From the NCBI GenBank assembly GCA_030682135.1, contig JAUXQT010000094.1:1-54242 (forward strand): 54,242 nucleotides of DNA, written 5' to 3'. Every line of letters starts with the position of its first letter. Position 1 is the first letter of the stretch. Under the pieces are notes generated by a model. It was not told the DNA's origin. It did no database searches and worked only from the letters and a program-made list of their open reading frames with translations. The position numbers and the translations under genes were made by a program. This document shows, one piece after another, positions 53,475 through 54,242 of the stretch. The DNA is from Nitrospirota bacterium (GTDB lineage: Bacteria > Nitrospirota > Nitrospiria > Nitrospirales > Nitrospiraceae).

Positions 53475-54242
53475 TTAAACGATGCCGTGCTTGAGCAAGT
53501 CGTGCAAATGTACGACCCCGACAATGCGCTTGGCCGATTCCGCAACGACGAGCGTGGTGATGGAATACCGCTCCATCATTTCGACCGCCTTGGCTGCCAG
53601 CTCATCCGGTCCGATCAACTTGGGATGGCGCGAGGCCAGAGCCCCGGCCGTGACCTTGGAGAAGTCCCCGCCCTGTTGGAGAAACCGCCGCAAATCTCCG
53701 TCTGTGATAATTCCCGCCAATGCGCCGGTTCGATCGACGACCGTGGTCATACCGAGTTTCTTCGCCGACATTTCCAACAGGGCGGCCGAAGCTGAGAGGC
53801 TGTCTTTCACTTGCGGGAGCTCCGCGCCCACATGCATGACATCCCGCACTTTCACCAACAGACGGCGCCCGAGCGTTCCGCCAGGATGAAACTGCGCAAA
53901 ATCCTGCTCTTTGAAGCCGCGCTTCTCAAGTAGAGCCACGGCCAAGGCGTCGCCCATCGCAAGCGTCGCGGTCGTGCTCGCCGTCGGTGCCAATCCCATG
54001 GGACAGGCCTCTTCTGCCACGGACACATCTAACGCAACGTCGCTGTTCTTCGCCAGAGTCGACGCCATGCGGCCAACGATCGCCACGACCGGAATGCTCA
54101 TCCGCTCCATAAAGGGCAAGAGCTGCAGAATCTCCTGCGTCTCTCCGCTGTTGGAAATCGCGATGAGCACATCGCCGCGCGCCAACATACCCAGATCGCC
54201 GTGAAGCCCTTCAGCCGGGTGAAGAAAAAAGGAAGGTGTCCC
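53475..54242 (-). CDS. kdsD: KpsF/GutQ-type arabinose-5-phosphate isomerase (N-terminus outside window)
   Basis: The frame is open to the right edge, so the first part of the SIS domain is missing. Visible: FFLHPAEGLHGDLGML, VLIAISNSGETQEILQLLPF (SIS sugar-phosphate site), GDALAVALLEKRGF and FHPGGTLGRRLL. Two CBS domains follow (near the middle, VRDVMHVGAELPQV; C-terminal, HPKLIGPDELAAKAVEMMER). It converts ribulose-5-phosphate to arabinose-5-phosphate, precursor of Kdo in LPS. It heads the pgsA and plsY genes. Confidence 0.93.
   Translation of the reverse strand, partial: GTPSFFLHPAEGLHGDLGMLARGDVLIAISNSGETQEILQLLPFMERMSIPVVAIVGRMASTLAKNSDVALDVSVAEEACPMGLAPTASTTATLAMGDALAVALLEKRGFKEQDFAQFHPGGTLGRRLLVKVRDVMHVGAELPQVKDSLSASAALLEMSAKKLGMTTVVDRTGALAGIITDGDLRRFLQQGGDFSKVTAGALASRHPKLIGPDELAAKAVEMMERYSITTLVVAESAKRIVGVVHLHDLLKHGIV

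Overview
The window looks like chromosomal DNA of a Nitrospira-like bacterium (phylum Nitrospirota). This is an inference from moderately high GC, the housekeeping genes, and many palindromic intergenic repeats of a kind I associate with that genus; no ribosomal RNA or marker gene confirms it. I recognise no tRNA, rRNA or CRISPR array.

Layout. 1-2100: the C-terminus of an Rhs polymorphic toxin (running in from the left edge), a lipoprotein that is probably its immunity protein, an orphan gene tail, and a DUF433/DUF5615 toxin-antitoxin (TA) pair. 2290-4430: a secreted TPR protein and a dead integrase-core transposase. 4497-11195: ordinary genes (Xaa-Pro peptidase, AsmA-like protein, MFS transporter, cyclophilin). 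11532-16339: a membrane glycosyltransferase fused to an N,N-dimethylformamidase-like domain, followed by an acyltransferase-3 protein. 16375-18286: a higBA TA pair and an HNH-like zinc protein. 18340-18580: an array of GC-rich palindromes. 18643-36991: a two-gene Tc (ABC) toxin locus, TcA of 3426 residues and a fused TcB-TcC of 2547 residues, with a broken REP-associated transposase between them. 37148-38312: a MazF-type TA pair inside nested repeats. 38303-46930: a Memo-like protein and a block encoding a MutL-type ASKHA ATPase, an RnfC/KOW-like protein and four membrane proteins, behind a near-consensus promoter. 47315-51500: a small Cys-rich protein, a cupredoxin, a Tim44-like protein, an HNH nuclease, an orphan tail-sheath domain and a PilZ protein. 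51862-54242: envelope genes plsY, pgsA and a KdsD/KpsF isomerase that runs off the right edge.

How the genes work together. The Tc genes make a self-contained injection toxin: TcA is the pore and translocator, and TcB-TcC is the cocoon carrying a 300-residue C-terminal effector. The MutL/DUF6754 block looks like one undescribed membrane complex powered by an ATPase, since its genes are contiguous, overlap in places and share a promoter. The right end serves phospholipid and LPS synthesis.

The least expected structural signals are these. All three TA operons are followed by an orphan 3' gene tail in the same orientation; in two cases the tail is a diverged copy of the end of the gene just upstream of the TA operon. 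A roughly 120-bp palindrome family abuts the stop codons of four minus-strand genes and appears to supply a start codon to a fifth. Four other genes end in hairpins built from short repeated words.
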